Shown piece after piece: positions 42,812 through 50,863 of a stretch of DNA of 64,000 nucleotides. Below the pieces are notes generated by a model, which was given only the letters and a program-made list of their open reading frames with translations, ran no database searches and was not told the DNA's origin. The DNA lies in assembly GCA_035459025.1 (NCBI GenBank), contig DATHYT010000047.1:7740-71739 (forward strand), in the 5' to 3' direction. The first letter of the stretch is position 1, and the number at the start of each line of letters is the position of its first letter. The DNA is from JAABQT01 sp035459025 (GTDB taxonomy: Bacteria; Pseudomonadota; Gammaproteobacteria; Burkholderiales; SG8-39). The position numbers and the translations under genes were made by a program.

Positions 42812-43912
42812 TTGCGGGCGCTGCCGCTTCCGGCGGGCATCCGCTCGCGCTTGGTCGAGCGGAACAACGGGCTGCGCACGCACGTGCTGGAGGCGGGCGA
42901 CCCGCGCGCACCCGGCCTGTTGCTGCTGCACGGGTTTCCGGAGCTTGCCTTCAGCTGGCGCAAGGTGATGCTGCCGCTCGCGGAAGCGGGGTATCACGTG
43001 ATGGCGCCCGACCAGCGCGGCTACGGCCGCACCACCGGCTGGGATCCGGACTACGACGGCGATCTCGCCTCCTACCACCTGCTCAATCTCGCCCGCGACG
43101 CGCTGGGCGTGGTGCGCGCGCTGGGCCACGACACCGTGCACCTCGCCGGACACGACTTCGGCTCCTGGGTCGCTGCGTGGTGCGCGCTGGTGCGGCCCGA
43201 CGTGTTCCGCGCGGTGGCGCTGATGAGCGCGCCTTTCACGGGACCGCCCGGACTGGTGCCGGAAGCGCCCGACCCGATCCACGAGGCGCTCGCGGCGCTC
43301 CCCCGCCCGCGCAAGCATTACCAGGCCTACTACCGCACGCGCGAAGCGAACCGCGACATGACGCACTGCGCGCAGGGGCTGCACGCGTTCCTGCGCGCCT
43401 ATTTCCACATGAAGAGCGCCGACTGGACGCAGAACCGCCCGGCGCCGCTCGCTGGCTGGACGGCCGCCGAGCTCGCGCGCATGCCCACGTACTACGTCAT
43501 GGACCTGCACGAGACCATGGCGCAGACGGTCGCGCACGAGATGCCTTCGCGCGAGCAAATCGCCGCCTGCCGCTGGCTGACCGAGGCGGAACTGGCCGTC
43601 TACAGCGCGGAGTTCGGCCGCACCGGGCTGCAGGGCGGCTTGCAGTGGTACCGGGCGCGCGTGGAGCCGCCGCTGCCGCGCCTGTTCGAGCTCTTTGCGG
43701 GACGGAGAATCGAGGTCCCCGCCTGCTTCATCGCGGGCAAGAGCGACTGGGGCCCCTACCAGCGGCCGGGCAACCTCGAGGACATGCGCGACAAGGCCTG
43801 CGCGCGCTACCTGGGCACGCACCTCGTCGATGGCGCGGGACACTGGGTGCAGCAGGAGCAGCCCGAAGCGGTGGCCGGGCTGCTGCGCGAGTTCTTCGCC
43901 GCGCCGCGCTAG
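42812..43912 (+). CDS. alpha/beta hydrolase, epoxide-hydrolase-like
   Basis: A 366-residue alpha/beta-hydrolase with LLLHGFPELAFSWRK, APDQRGYGRT, nucleophile Asp in AGHDFGSWVA, Tyr-containing cap, and His in GAGHWVQQEQ. The Asp nucleophile (DFGS) and HGFPE oxyanion loop fit epoxide hydrolases or fluoroacetate/haloalkane dehalogenases rather than esterases. TTG 42812 is used, two bases after the previous stop; TTG 42851 would be shorter. Stop shares CTAG with the convergent class II aldolase gene. Confidence 0.85.
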   Translation: MRALPLPAGIRSRLVERNNGLRTHVLEAGDPRAPGLLLLHGFPELAFSWRKVMLPLAEAGYHVMAPDQRGYGRTTGWDPDYDGDLASYHLLNLARDALGVVRALGHDTVHLAGHDFGSWVAAWCALVRPDVFRAVALMSAPFTGPPGLVPEAPDPIHEALAALPRPRKHYQAYYRTREANRDMTHCAQGLHAFLRAYFHMKSADWTQNRPAPLAGWTAAELARMPTYYVMDLHETMAQTVAHEMPSREQIAACRWLTEAELAVYSAEFGRTGLQGGLQWYRARVEPPLPRLFELFAGRRIEVPACFIAGKSDWGPYQRPGNLEDMRDKACARYLGTHLVDGAGHWVQQEQPEAVAGLLREFFAAPR

Positions 43913-44676
43913 TCGGCGTAGCCCGGGTTCTCGCGGTCGAGCACCCGCATCATCGCCTCGAAGTACAGGCGCTCGCGCTCGGCGCGCGAGTGGCGCTCGT
44001 CCACGGGCGGCGATTGCACCTGCGCCGCGATCTCGTCCGAGAGCACTTCGAGCGGCTTGCCGGTGCCCATCGCCAGCACCTGCGCGCGGCAGACGCGCTC
44101 GAGCTTGTAGATGCGCCGATAGGCCTGCGCGACCGTGTCGCCCACGACCAGCACGCCGTGGTTCTTCATGAACAGCACGTGCTTGTCGCCGATCAGGCGC
44201 GCGAGGCGCTCGCCCTCCTCGACGAAGTCCGCCGTGCCCGCATAGGTGTCGTCGTAGGCGACGTGGCCGTGGAAGTAGGCCGCGGTCTGGCTCGCGGGGA
44301 GCAGGCGGTTCTCCTTGAGCATGTTGAGCGCGAGCGCCCAGGTCTGGTGCGTGTGCAGCACGACGCGCGCCCCGGTCAGGCGATGGATCGGCGCGTGGAT
44401 GCACTGCGCGGAGAGCTCGACCACGCCCTCGCCTTCGAGCGTCCGGCCGGACTCGTCGAACACGATCATGTCGCTCGCCCTGGCCTCGGACCAGTGCAGG
44501 CCGAAGGGCAGGATCAGGTAGCGGTCCGTCGCGCCGGGGACGGTCACGGTGAAGTGGTTGTCGATCCCCTCCTCCAGCTCGTGCAGCACGGCCAGGCGGT
44601 GCGCCGCGGCGAGATGGATCTTCGCCTCGCGCACGGGATCGGCGGCGCGGCGGGCGGTCAGCGAATGGATGGTCAT
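43909..44676 (-). CDS. class II aldolase/adducin family protein
   Basis: A 255-residue zinc-aldolase-fold protein: FTVTVPGA, LPFGLHWSEA, HTHQTWALALN with two zinc His, KNHGVLVVGD with the third His. Members include L-fuculose- and L-ribulose-phosphate aldolases; this longer branch (often annotated decarboxylase or dehydratase) has no defined substrate. ATG 44676 lies six bases from a minus-strand -10 TATACT in the 23-base gap to the divergent reductase gene. Confidence 0.87.
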   Translation of the reverse strand: MTIHSLTARRAADPVREAKIHLAAAHRLAVLHELEEGIDNHFTVTVPGATDRYLILPFGLHWSEARASDMIVFDESGRTLEGEGVVELSAQCIHAPIHRLTGARVVLHTHQTWALALNMLKENRLLPASQTAAYFHGHVAYDDTYAGTADFVEEGERLARLIGDKHVLFMKNHGVLVVGDTVAQAYRRIYKLERVCRAQVLAMGTGKPLEVLSDEIAAQVQSPPVDERHSRAERERLYFEAMMRVLDRENPGYAD

Positions 44677-44699
44677 CGGTCCAGTATATATTGGCGCCG
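44677..44699. promoter_or_regulatory. 23-base divergent promoter, both sides leaderless
   Basis: AGTATATATT (44683-44692) holds TATACT on the minus strand and TATATT on the plus strand, six and seven bases from the respective ATGs. The centre is nearly palindromic (CCAGTATATATTGG), so a dimeric regulator could also sit here. Confidence 0.45.
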
Positions 44700-45638
44700 A
44701 TGGCTGAAGGCGAGTCGATCGAGGTCGCGGTGCTCGGGGCGGGCGCGGTGGGCTGCTACTACGGCGGCATGCTGGCGCGCGCCGGGCATGCGGTGACGCT
44801 CATCGGCCGGCCGGTCCACGTCGCGGCGTTCGCGGCGCGGGGCCTGCGCTTCGAGGGCCTGAAGTTCGACGAGCAGGTTGCGGTCGGGGCGAGCACCGAG
44901 GCATCCGCGGTCCGCGGGTGCCGCGTGGTCCTGTTCTGCGTCAAGTCCACCGACACGGAAAGCGCGGCCGAGCAGATGGCGCCGCACCTCGACGCCGGCG
45001 CGCTCGTCGTGAACCTGCAGAACGGCGTGGACAACACCGAGCGCATCGCGGCGCGCATCGCGCAGCCGGTCATCCCCGCGGTGGTCTACGTGGCCACCGA
45101 GATGGCGGGCCCGGGCCACCTGAAGCACCACGGGCGCGGCGACCTCGTCGTCGGCGAGCTCGGCGCGAAGCTCCCGGCGGGTGCGCTGGCGCAGGTGAAG
45201 CGCTGGTTCGAGGCCGCCGGCGTCCCGGTCGCGATCTCCGGCAACGTGGCCGGGGAGCTGTGGGCGAAGCTGGTCGTGAACTGCGCCTACAACGCGCTCT
45301 CCGCCATCTCGCAGCTGCCCTACGGCAAGATGATCGAGGGCCCGGGCATTCGCGACGTGATGCGCGAGGTCGTCGAGGAAACGCTCGCCGTCGCCAGGGC
45401 GAGCGGCGTCACCATGGCGCCGGACATCCTGGAACGCACCTACAGGATCGCCGAGGCGATGCCCGCGCAGTACTCCTCCACCGCGCAGGATCTCGCGCGC
45501 GGCAAGCCGACCGAGATCGAGCACTTGAACGGGTTCGTCGCGCGCCGCGGCGCTTCGCTGGGCGTGCCCACGCCCGCGAACCGCACGCTCGCCGCCCTGG
45601 TGCGGCTGCTCGAGTCCAAGCCGCTCAAGCCGGCGTGA
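44700..45638 (+). CDS. ketopantoate reductase-like 2-oxo acid reductase
   Basis: A 312-residue PanE/ApbA-family protein with an N-terminal NAD(P) loop GAGAVGCYYGGML, the FCVKS and NLQNGVDN blocks, and the catalytic Lys in ELWAKLVVNCAYNALSA with Asn, then a Ser-containing helical C-terminus. True PanE makes pantoate for CoA; paralogues in catabolic clusters reduce other 2-oxo acids. The divergent class II aldolase suggests such a paralogue. It overlaps the convergent monooxygenase gene by 14 bases. Confidence 0.87.
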   Translation: MAEGESIEVAVLGAGAVGCYYGGMLARAGHAVTLIGRPVHVAAFAARGLRFEGLKFDEQVAVGASTEASAVRGCRVVLFCVKSTDTESAAEQMAPHLDAGALVVNLQNGVDNTERIAARIAQPVIPAVVYVATEMAGPGHLKHHGRGDLVVGELGAKLPAGALAQVKRWFEAAGVPVAISGNVAGELWAKLVVNCAYNALSAISQLPYGKMIEGPGIRDVMREVVEETLAVARASGVTMAPDILERTYRIAEAMPAQYSSTAQDLARGKPTEIEHLNGFVARRGASLGVPTPANRTLAALVRLLESKPLKPA

Positions 45639-45933
45639 GAATGTGGATCACGCGGCCGGCGATCATGTCCTTCACCTTCGCCGCGTAGGCCGCCATGTGG
45701 GGCGCGGCGGCGTGCGCCTTGAGCGCGTCCATGCTTTCCCACTTCTCGATGGCGACGAAGGTGTCGGGCCCGTACTTGGTCTGCATCTGCGGCGCGGGGT
45801 CCGCGTCGACGGCGGGGCCGTATTCGATGCAGCCTTTCTCAGCGCGCACCGCGGGCACGTTGGCGCGAAAGTGCGCCAGGATCTCCTCGCGCTTGCCGGG
45901 CTTGGCGGTGATGACGGCGATGACGTGGATCAT
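45625..45933 (-). CDS. ABM-domain antibiotic-biosynthesis-type monooxygenase
   Basis: A 102-residue ferredoxin-like dimer of the ABM family (YgiN-like quinol monooxygenase): VIAVITAKPGKREE start, EKGCIEYGPAVD, FVAIEKWESMDALKAH, and a terminal HMAAYAAKVKDMI helix. It probably oxidises a phenolic or quinol compound without a metal or cofactor. GGGAGAACGC before ATG 45933 is a good ribosome site. It lies 14 bases after the NHL gene. Confidence 0.87.
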   Translation of the reverse strand: MIHVIAVITAKPGKREEILAHFRANVPAVRAEKGCIEYGPAVDADPAPQMQTKYGPDTFVAIEKWESMDALKAHAAAPHMAAYAAKVKDMIAGRVIHILTPA

Positions 45934-45947
45934 GCGTTCTCCCTTGT

Positions 45948-46910
45948 TCAGGCGACCTTGGTGAGTTTCTGCAGCGAGCGCAGGCCTTTCGGGATGCCGC
46001 GCTCCGGATACAGACGCGGAAATTCAGTGTAGCTCACCTCGCCGACATAGATGTCGCCGCGCGAGTCCACCGCGAGGCCGTGCGGCGCGATGAACTTTCC
46101 GGTCTCCAGTCCCGGGCCCTGCTCGCCGCCCAGGCGCGCGACGAGCCTGCCCTCGGGGTCGACGATCGACAGGCGCGGCCCGAGGTTGGGATGGTCGCGG
46201 TTGATGTTCATGCCGGGGCCGAGCTCGCCGATGATGAACTGCAGCTGCTTCCCGCGGCAGCAGTACAGGCCGCAGGGCCGGTGCATGTTGTTCCACTGCG
46301 TCTCGTACCTGCCGCGGGCGTCGAACACCTGCACGCGATGGTTCTCGCGGTCGGCGACGTACACCCAGCCTTCGGCGTCGGTGACGATGTTGTGCACCAC
46401 GTTGAACTGACCGGGGTCCGAGCCCGGCTCGCCCCAGGAGAGCAGGAGCTTCCCGTCGGGCGAGTACTTGTGCACCTTGGCGTTGCCGTAGCCGTCGCTC
46501 ACGTAGATCTCGCCCTCGGGCGAGAGCGCGGTATGCGTGCAGCGGTGAAAGGGCTTGCCGCTCATGAACGGCGCGGGCTTGCCCGGCACGCCCAGCTCGA
46601 GGAGCACCCTGCCCTCGGGCGTGCACTTGCGCACGAAGTGCCCGCCATCGTCGGTGAGATAGAGCGTGTCGTCGACGTCGATGTGCAGGCCGTGCGCGCG
46701 CGGGTAGCTGCCCTCGCCCCAGGAGCGCAGGAAGTTGCCGTCGCGATCGAACACCATCATCGGGTGCTCGCCGCGATTGAAGACGTAGACCTGGTCCCTG
46801 CGGTCGCAGGCGACCGCCGCCACGTCCTTGAACTCCCAGCCCGCGGGCAGCTTCGCCCAGTTCTCCACCACGCGGTAGCGGTGCTCGCCGCTGCCCAATA
46901 CCGTCATCAT
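45948..46910 (-). CDS. NHL-repeat beta-propeller protein
   Basis: A 320-residue soluble six-bladed propeller of NHL repeats, seen as repeated VYVFNRGEHPMMVFD, IYVSDGYGNAKVHKY, VYVADRENHRVQVFD and IYVGEVSYTEF units. It matches proteins annotated as peptidyl-alpha-hydroxyglycine amidating lyase-like, but without signal peptide or evidence of lyase residues. Role unknown; neighbours suggest catabolism of an amide or hydroxy acid. ATG 46910 has an AAAGGA and GGTGG ribosome region next to the repeat element at 46922. Confidence 0.85.
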   Translation of the reverse strand: MMTVLGSGEHRYRVVENWAKLPAGWEFKDVAAVACDRRDQVYVFNRGEHPMMVFDRDGNFLRSWGEGSYPRAHGLHIDVDDTLYLTDDGGHFVRKCTPEGRVLLELGVPGKPAPFMSGKPFHRCTHTALSPEGEIYVSDGYGNAKVHKYSPDGKLLLSWGEPGSDPGQFNVVHNIVTDAEGWVYVADRENHRVQVFDARGRYETQWNNMHRPCGLYCCRGKQLQFIIGELGPGMNINRDHPNLGPRLSIVDPEGRLVARLGGEQGPGLETGKFIAPHGLAVDSRGDIYVGEVSYTEFPRLYPERGIPKGLRSLQKLTKVA

Positions 46911-46921
46911 CCACCGTCCTT

Positions 46922-46980
46922 TAAATGGGGACAGACCTCATTATTCCGCAGAGCGAAAAAATGAGGTCTGTCCCCATTTA
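46922..46980. repeat. REP-like inverted repeat element
   Basis: Two perfect 20-base arms (46922-46941 and 46961-46980) flank a 19-base loop. The arm ATGGGGACAGACCTCAT resembles dispersed REP-type sequences of proteobacteria, often spread by RAYT transposases. The element sits between ggt-like and NHL genes and supplies the TAA stop of the former. The RNA would form a strong hairpin. No RAYT gene is in the window. Confidence 0.7.
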
Positions 46981-48708
46981 CCAAGCCATCGCGAACGCGG
47001 GAAAGCATTCGGCCTTCGAGCCCCGCGGGTCGCAGCCGGCTTCGATCAGGCCGCTTTGCTCGTCGAATGCGGCGCACGAGACGAACCCTTCGGTCCAGTC
47101 GGGCGCCACGTCCAGATCATGGCCGCGCCGGCGCAGCTCGTCCAGCACTTGGGCGCCGAAGCGCGGCTCGATGCGCACGCGGTTTGGCTCGCTCGCATGC
47201 GGGGCGAAGAACCCCGGTGTGTGCTCGGAGGACAGCCGCGGCGCCTCGATCGCCTCGGGAATCGACATGCCGAACACCGCGCGGCACAGGTAGAACTGCA
47301 GCAGCCACTGCCCCTGGTTGTCGCCGCCCATGGTGCCGAACGCCATCCAGGGCTTGCCGTTCCTGAACGCCATCGACGGCGTCAGCGTGGTGCGCGGGCG
47401 CTTGCCGGGAGCGACCACGTTCGGGTGGTGTGCGGGCTCCAGGTAGAAGGTCATCATGCGCGTCGAAAGCGGAAAGCCGAGCGGCTCGATCACTTCCGCC
47501 GACGAGATCCACGCGCCGCTCGGCGTGAACGAAGCCATGTTGCCCTTGGCGTCCACCGCATCGACGTGCACCGTGCCCGGGCCCCAGTCCTTGGGCGTGA
47601 GCTTCTCGGCCTCGGGCAGGAGCGCGGCGTTGTTCCACGCGCCGCCCGGGCGCAGCTCCAGGCTCGCGCGCTGCATGTCGATGAGCGCCGCGCGCTTCTT
47701 CGCGTAGCCGGGCGAGAGCAGCGTCTGCTCGGGCACCTTCGCCATAGCCGGGTCGCCGTAGTACTGCTCACGGTCGGCGTAGGCGAGCTTCATCGCCTCC
47801 ACCAGCAGGTGGCAGTAGTCGGGCGTGCCGAAGCCGATCTTTTTCAGGTCGAACTGCTGCATCAGCGCGAGCGTTTGCAGCTCGGCGGGTCCCTGCGACC
47901 AGTAGCCGGTCTTGTAGAGCTCGGTGTCGCCCACGCGCAGCGACACCGGCGCCTCGATGCGCGTCTCGAAGGCGGCGAGGTCCGCGCGCCCGAGCAGGCC
48001 GTCGTGCGCCTTCGAGAACTTCGCGATCTCGGCGGCGATCTCGCCCTGGTAGAAAGCCTGCAGCGGATCCTTCGCCGCGGCGAGGTACTCGAAGCTGCGC
48101 GCGAGCGCCGGGTTGCGGAACAGCGCGCCCACCTCGGGCACGGGCAGGTAGAGCCTGGCGCTCCCCGGCCACTCGGCCTCGAAGCGCGCCTGCATCGGCG
48201 CGATGCCGTACTTGTGCTGGTTGCGCAGGCCCTCGGACACCGGAAAGCCGTTCTGCGCCAGCTCGATCGCCGGCGCGAGCACCTCAGCGAGCGGCAGCGT
48301 GCCCCACTCACGCAGCGCGGTCACCAGCGCACCGAAGGCGGCGGGCACACCCGCGGCAAGGATGCCTGCGTCCGGGATGTCCGTGAAACCGCGCGCGCGA
48401 AACGCGTCGGGCGTCGCCTTCGCCGGCGCCGCCATGTTGCCGTTCACCGCGATCACCCGCGATTCGCCCGCGAGCCTCACGAGCAGCGGGCATTCGCCGC
48501 CGATCGTATGCATCTGCGCGTTGACGACGCCTTCGACGAAACTCGCCGCTACCGCGGCGTCGATGGCGTTGCCGCCCGCCTTCAGCACGTCGGCGCCGGC
48601 GCTGGCCGAAAGGTTGCTGTTCGAAGCCACGGCGCCGCGCGTGCCCATGAGCCGCGGGTGGAAGGTGCGCGCCTCGGTGGGCAGGATGCGGTAGGCGCGC
48701 CGGCTCAT
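46978..48708 (-). CDS. gamma-glutamyltransferase family protein
   Basis: A 576-residue Ntn-hydrolase of the GGT family, cleaved at an internal Thr. The block GTVHVDAVDAKGNMAS holds the nucleophile Thr at the start of the small subunit. GGNAIDAAVAASFVEGVV, GGECPLL, and the PRTTLTPSMAF, MGGDNQGQ regions match. There is no obvious signal peptide, unlike periplasmic glutathione-cleaving GGT, so it may be a cytosolic acylase- or transpeptidase-like member. Start ATG 48708 is nine bases from a minus-strand -10 TATTCT. The stop codon lies within the REP-like element. Confidence 0.87.
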   Translation of the reverse strand: MSRRAYRILPTEARTFHPRLMGTRGAVASNSNLSASAGADVLKAGGNAIDAAVAASFVEGVVNAQMHTIGGECPLLVRLAGESRVIAVNGNMAAPAKATPDAFRARGFTDIPDAGILAAGVPAAFGALVTALREWGTLPLAEVLAPAIELAQNGFPVSEGLRNQHKYGIAPMQARFEAEWPGSARLYLPVPEVGALFRNPALARSFEYLAAAKDPLQAFYQGEIAAEIAKFSKAHDGLLGRADLAAFETRIEAPVSLRVGDTELYKTGYWSQGPAELQTLALMQQFDLKKIGFGTPDYCHLLVEAMKLAYADREQYYGDPAMAKVPEQTLLSPGYAKKRAALIDMQRASLELRPGGAWNNAALLPEAEKLTPKDWGPGTVHVDAVDAKGNMASFTPSGAWISSAEVIEPLGFPLSTRMMTFYLEPAHHPNVVAPGKRPRTTLTPSMAFRNGKPWMAFGTMGGDNQGQWLLQFYLCRAVFGMSIPEAIEAPRLSSEHTPGFFAPHASEPNRVRIEPRFGAQVLDELRRRGHDLDVAPDWTEGFVSCAAFDEQSGLIEAGCDPRGSKAECFPAFAMAW

Positions 48709-48728
48709 CGTCGCCGTAGAATAGCCGA
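48709..48728. promoter_or_regulatory. 20-base divergent promoter, overlapping -10 elements
   Basis: TAGAATA at 48717-48723 reads as TAGAAT toward the DUF1992 gene (six bases before ATG) and as TATTCT toward the GGT-like gene (nine bases before ATG). Both mRNAs would be leaderless or nearly so. Confidence 0.45.
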
Positions 48729-48938
48729 ATGCTCGCGCTGGAATGGATCGCCGAACGCAAAATCGAGGAGGCCGTTTCGCGCGGCGAGCTCGACCGGCTG
48801 CCGAACGCCGGCCGGCCGCTCGACCTCTACGAGGATCCGCTGGTGCCGCCCGAGATGCGCATGGCAAAGCGCATCCTCGGCAATGCGGAAGTGTCGCTCG
48901 AGGAGATCTTCACCGAGCTGCGTAACCGCCGGCGCTAG
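48729..48938 (+). CDS. DUF1992 / DnaJC28-like small protein
   Basis: A 69-residue protein with the DUF1992 signature found in DnaJ homologue C28: AERKIEEAVSRGELDRLPNAGRPL followed by EDPLVPPEMRMAKRILGNA. Small bacterial members lack the J domain and have no known function. It ends with a CTAG shared with the convergent sulfatase gene. The -10-like hexamer six bases upstream predicts a leaderless mRNA. Confidence 0.88.
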   Translation: MLALEWIAERKIEEAVSRGELDRLPNAGRPLDLYEDPLVPPEMRMAKRILGNAEVSLEEIFTELRNRRR

Positions 48939-50218
48939 CCGGGTTGCGCCACCTCGGCGCGCGTATAGGGAATGCTGAACGCCGCGTCCGGCGGAATCGG
49001 CGGAATCGACTTCTCCCAGGCTTCGTACTTGGCGCGCAGCTCGGCAAGGCGCGCCGGCTCGCGCTTGGCGTAGTTGGCGCGCTCGCGCGCATCGACCGCG
49101 AGGTTGAACAGGAACTCGCCGTCCTCGCTCGCGAAGTACTTCCAGTCGCCCGAGCGCACCGCGCGCTGCGCCCGGTACTTCATGCGCCAGAAGAGGTCGC
49201 GCGCGAACGGCGCGCCCGGCTCTGCCAGCACTTTGAGCAGGCTCAGCCCGTCGAGCGGATAGTCGGGATGCGCCTTCACGCCCGCCGCCTCGAGGAAGGT
49301 CGCCACCCAATCCATGGTGATCGCGTGCTGCGCCGTGACGCCGCCCGCCTTCACGCGCGCGGGCCAGCGCACGATGTAAGGCACGCGGATGCCGCCCTCG
49401 AGCAGGTCCATCTTCTTGCCGACCAGCGGCCACGCGTCGGAGAAGCGCTCGCCGCCGTTGTCGCTGGTGAAGACGACGAGCGTGTTCCGGGGATCGGGCA
49501 GCGCGGCGAGCACCTGGCCGATGCCCTCGTCCATGTGGTGGATCATCTTCTGGTACACGGCGAGCGAGCCGCCGTCGGTATGCCAGATCTTCTCGATGCG
49601 CTTCGCCTCGGCCTCGTCCGCGCGCGTCTCCCACGGCCAATGCGGCGCGCTGTAGTGCAGCGACAGGAGGAAAGGCGCCCTGGCGTTCTTCACGTACCGC
49701 ACGGCGCGCTCGGACAGGAGGTCGGTCATGTAGCCCTGGCGGTGGATCTCCTTCTCGCCCTCCCACAGGTCGTGCACGCCCGCGGTGTCGCAATGCGTGA
49801 AGTAGTCGAAGCCGCCCGAGAGCGAGCCGAAGAATTCCTGGTAGCCGCTTCTCAGCGGATGGAAGTTCGGCGGATAGCCCAGGTGCCACTTGCCGACGAG
49901 CGCCGTGGCGTAGCCCGCATCGCCGAGGAGCGAGGCGAGCGTCGGGTGCGCGGGCGGCAGCCCGAGCACCGGATCGCCGCGCTTTCTTCCCGAGATCGGC
50001 TCGTCGGCGCCGCCCCGCAGTCGATGCTGCCAGCGCCCGGTGGCGAGCGCGAAGCGCGTCGGCGAGCATACCGACGAATTCGCGTAGCCCTCGGTGAAGC
50101 GCAGGCCCTCGGCCGCCATGCGATCGAGCACCGGCGAGCAGCCGGAGCGAGCGCCGTAGCAGCCGAGGTCGGCGTAGCCGAGGTCGTCGGCGAGGATGAA
50201 GATGAAGCTGGGCCGCAT
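48935..50218 (-). CDS. sulfatase
   Basis: A 427-residue alkaline-phosphatase-superfamily sulfatase. The formylglycine site CSPTRFALATGR (type Cys-x-Pro-x-Arg) is intact, as are ILADDLGYADLG (metal Asp pair), GKWHLG, and FTSDNGGE. It has no clear signal peptide. The Cys needs a maturation enzyme, not encoded here. Substrate unknown; its 12-base spacing from the otnC-type gene suggests an ester of an acid sugar. It ends with CTAG shared with the DUF1992 gene. Confidence 0.88.
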   Translation of the reverse strand: MRPSFIFILADDLGYADLGCYGARSGCSPVLDRMAAEGLRFTEGYANSSVCSPTRFALATGRWQHRLRGGADEPISGRKRGDPVLGLPPAHPTLASLLGDAGYATALVGKWHLGYPPNFHPLRSGYQEFFGSLSGGFDYFTHCDTAGVHDLWEGEKEIHRQGYMTDLLSERAVRYVKNARAPFLLSLHYSAPHWPWETRADEAEAKRIEKIWHTDGGSLAVYQKMIHHMDEGIGQVLAALPDPRNTLVVFTSDNGGERFSDAWPLVGKKMDLLEGGIRVPYIVRWPARVKAGGVTAQHAITMDWVATFLEAAGVKAHPDYPLDGLSLLKVLAEPGAPFARDLFWRMKYRAQRAVRSGDWKYFASEDGEFLFNLAVDARERANYAKREPARLAELRAKYEAWEKSIPPIPPDAAFSIPYTRAEVAQPG

Positions 50219-50230
50219 TTTCGCCGCGCG

Positions 50231-50863
50231 TCAGCTCGGAAAGTGCGCCTCGAGATCGGCGATCTGCGCCGCCTCGAGCGGCCGCGCGTCGCGCCCGGTG
50301 AGCAGGAGGTGGAGCTTGGCCGTCTCCTCCATCTCCTCGGCGTTGTACACCGCGTCCTCGAGCGACTTTCCCGCCACCACCGGCCCGTGGTTGGCGAGGA
50401 GCACCGCGTGATGCTTCCGCGCCTTCTCGCGCACCGCTTGCGCGAGCGCGCGGTCGCCCGGCCGGTAGTACGGCACGAGCGGCAGCTTGCCGATGCGCAT
50501 CACGTAGTACGCGGTGAGCGGTGGCAGCACGTTCGCAGCGTCGGCATGCCGCAGGCAGGACACGGCGACGCAGTGCGTGCAATGCAGGTGCACGATGCCC
50601 TGGGCGCTCGCGCGCTCCTCGTACATCGCCAGATGGAGAAAGCCCTCCTTCGAGGGCTTGTCGCCCGAGACGTGCTTGCCCGCCTTGTCGAGCTTCGCGA
50701 TCTTCGCCGGGTCGAGCCGCCCCAGGCACGAGTTGGTCGGCGTTACCAGCAGCCCGTCGGGCAGGCGCACGGAGAGGTTGCCGGAGCTGCCGTGCGCGTA
50801 GCCGCGCGCGTACAGCGACTGCCCGAACATGACGAGCTGCTCGCGCAGCTGGTTCTCGGTCAT
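50231..50863 (-). CDS. otnC: 3-oxo-tetronate 4-phosphate decarboxylase-like aldolase
   Basis: A 210-residue class II aldolase of OtnC type. Substrate and metal regions: HGSSGNLSVRLPDG, VTPTNS, zinc ligands in HLHCTHCVAVS and LLANHGPVV. With OtnK directly upstream (ATGA overlap) it should convert 3-oxo-tetronate 4-phosphate to dihydroxyacetone phosphate and carbon dioxide. The end products enter central metabolism. Confidence 0.88.
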   Translation of the reverse strand: MTENQLREQLVMFGQSLYARGYAHGSSGNLSVRLPDGLLVTPTNSCLGRLDPAKIAKLDKAGKHVSGDKPSKEGFLHLAMYEERASAQGIVHLHCTHCVAVSCLRHADAANVLPPLTAYYVMRIGKLPLVPYYRPGDRALAQAVREKARKHHAVLLANHGPVVAGKSLEDAVYNAEEMEETAKLHLLLTGRDARPLEAAQIADLEAHFPS

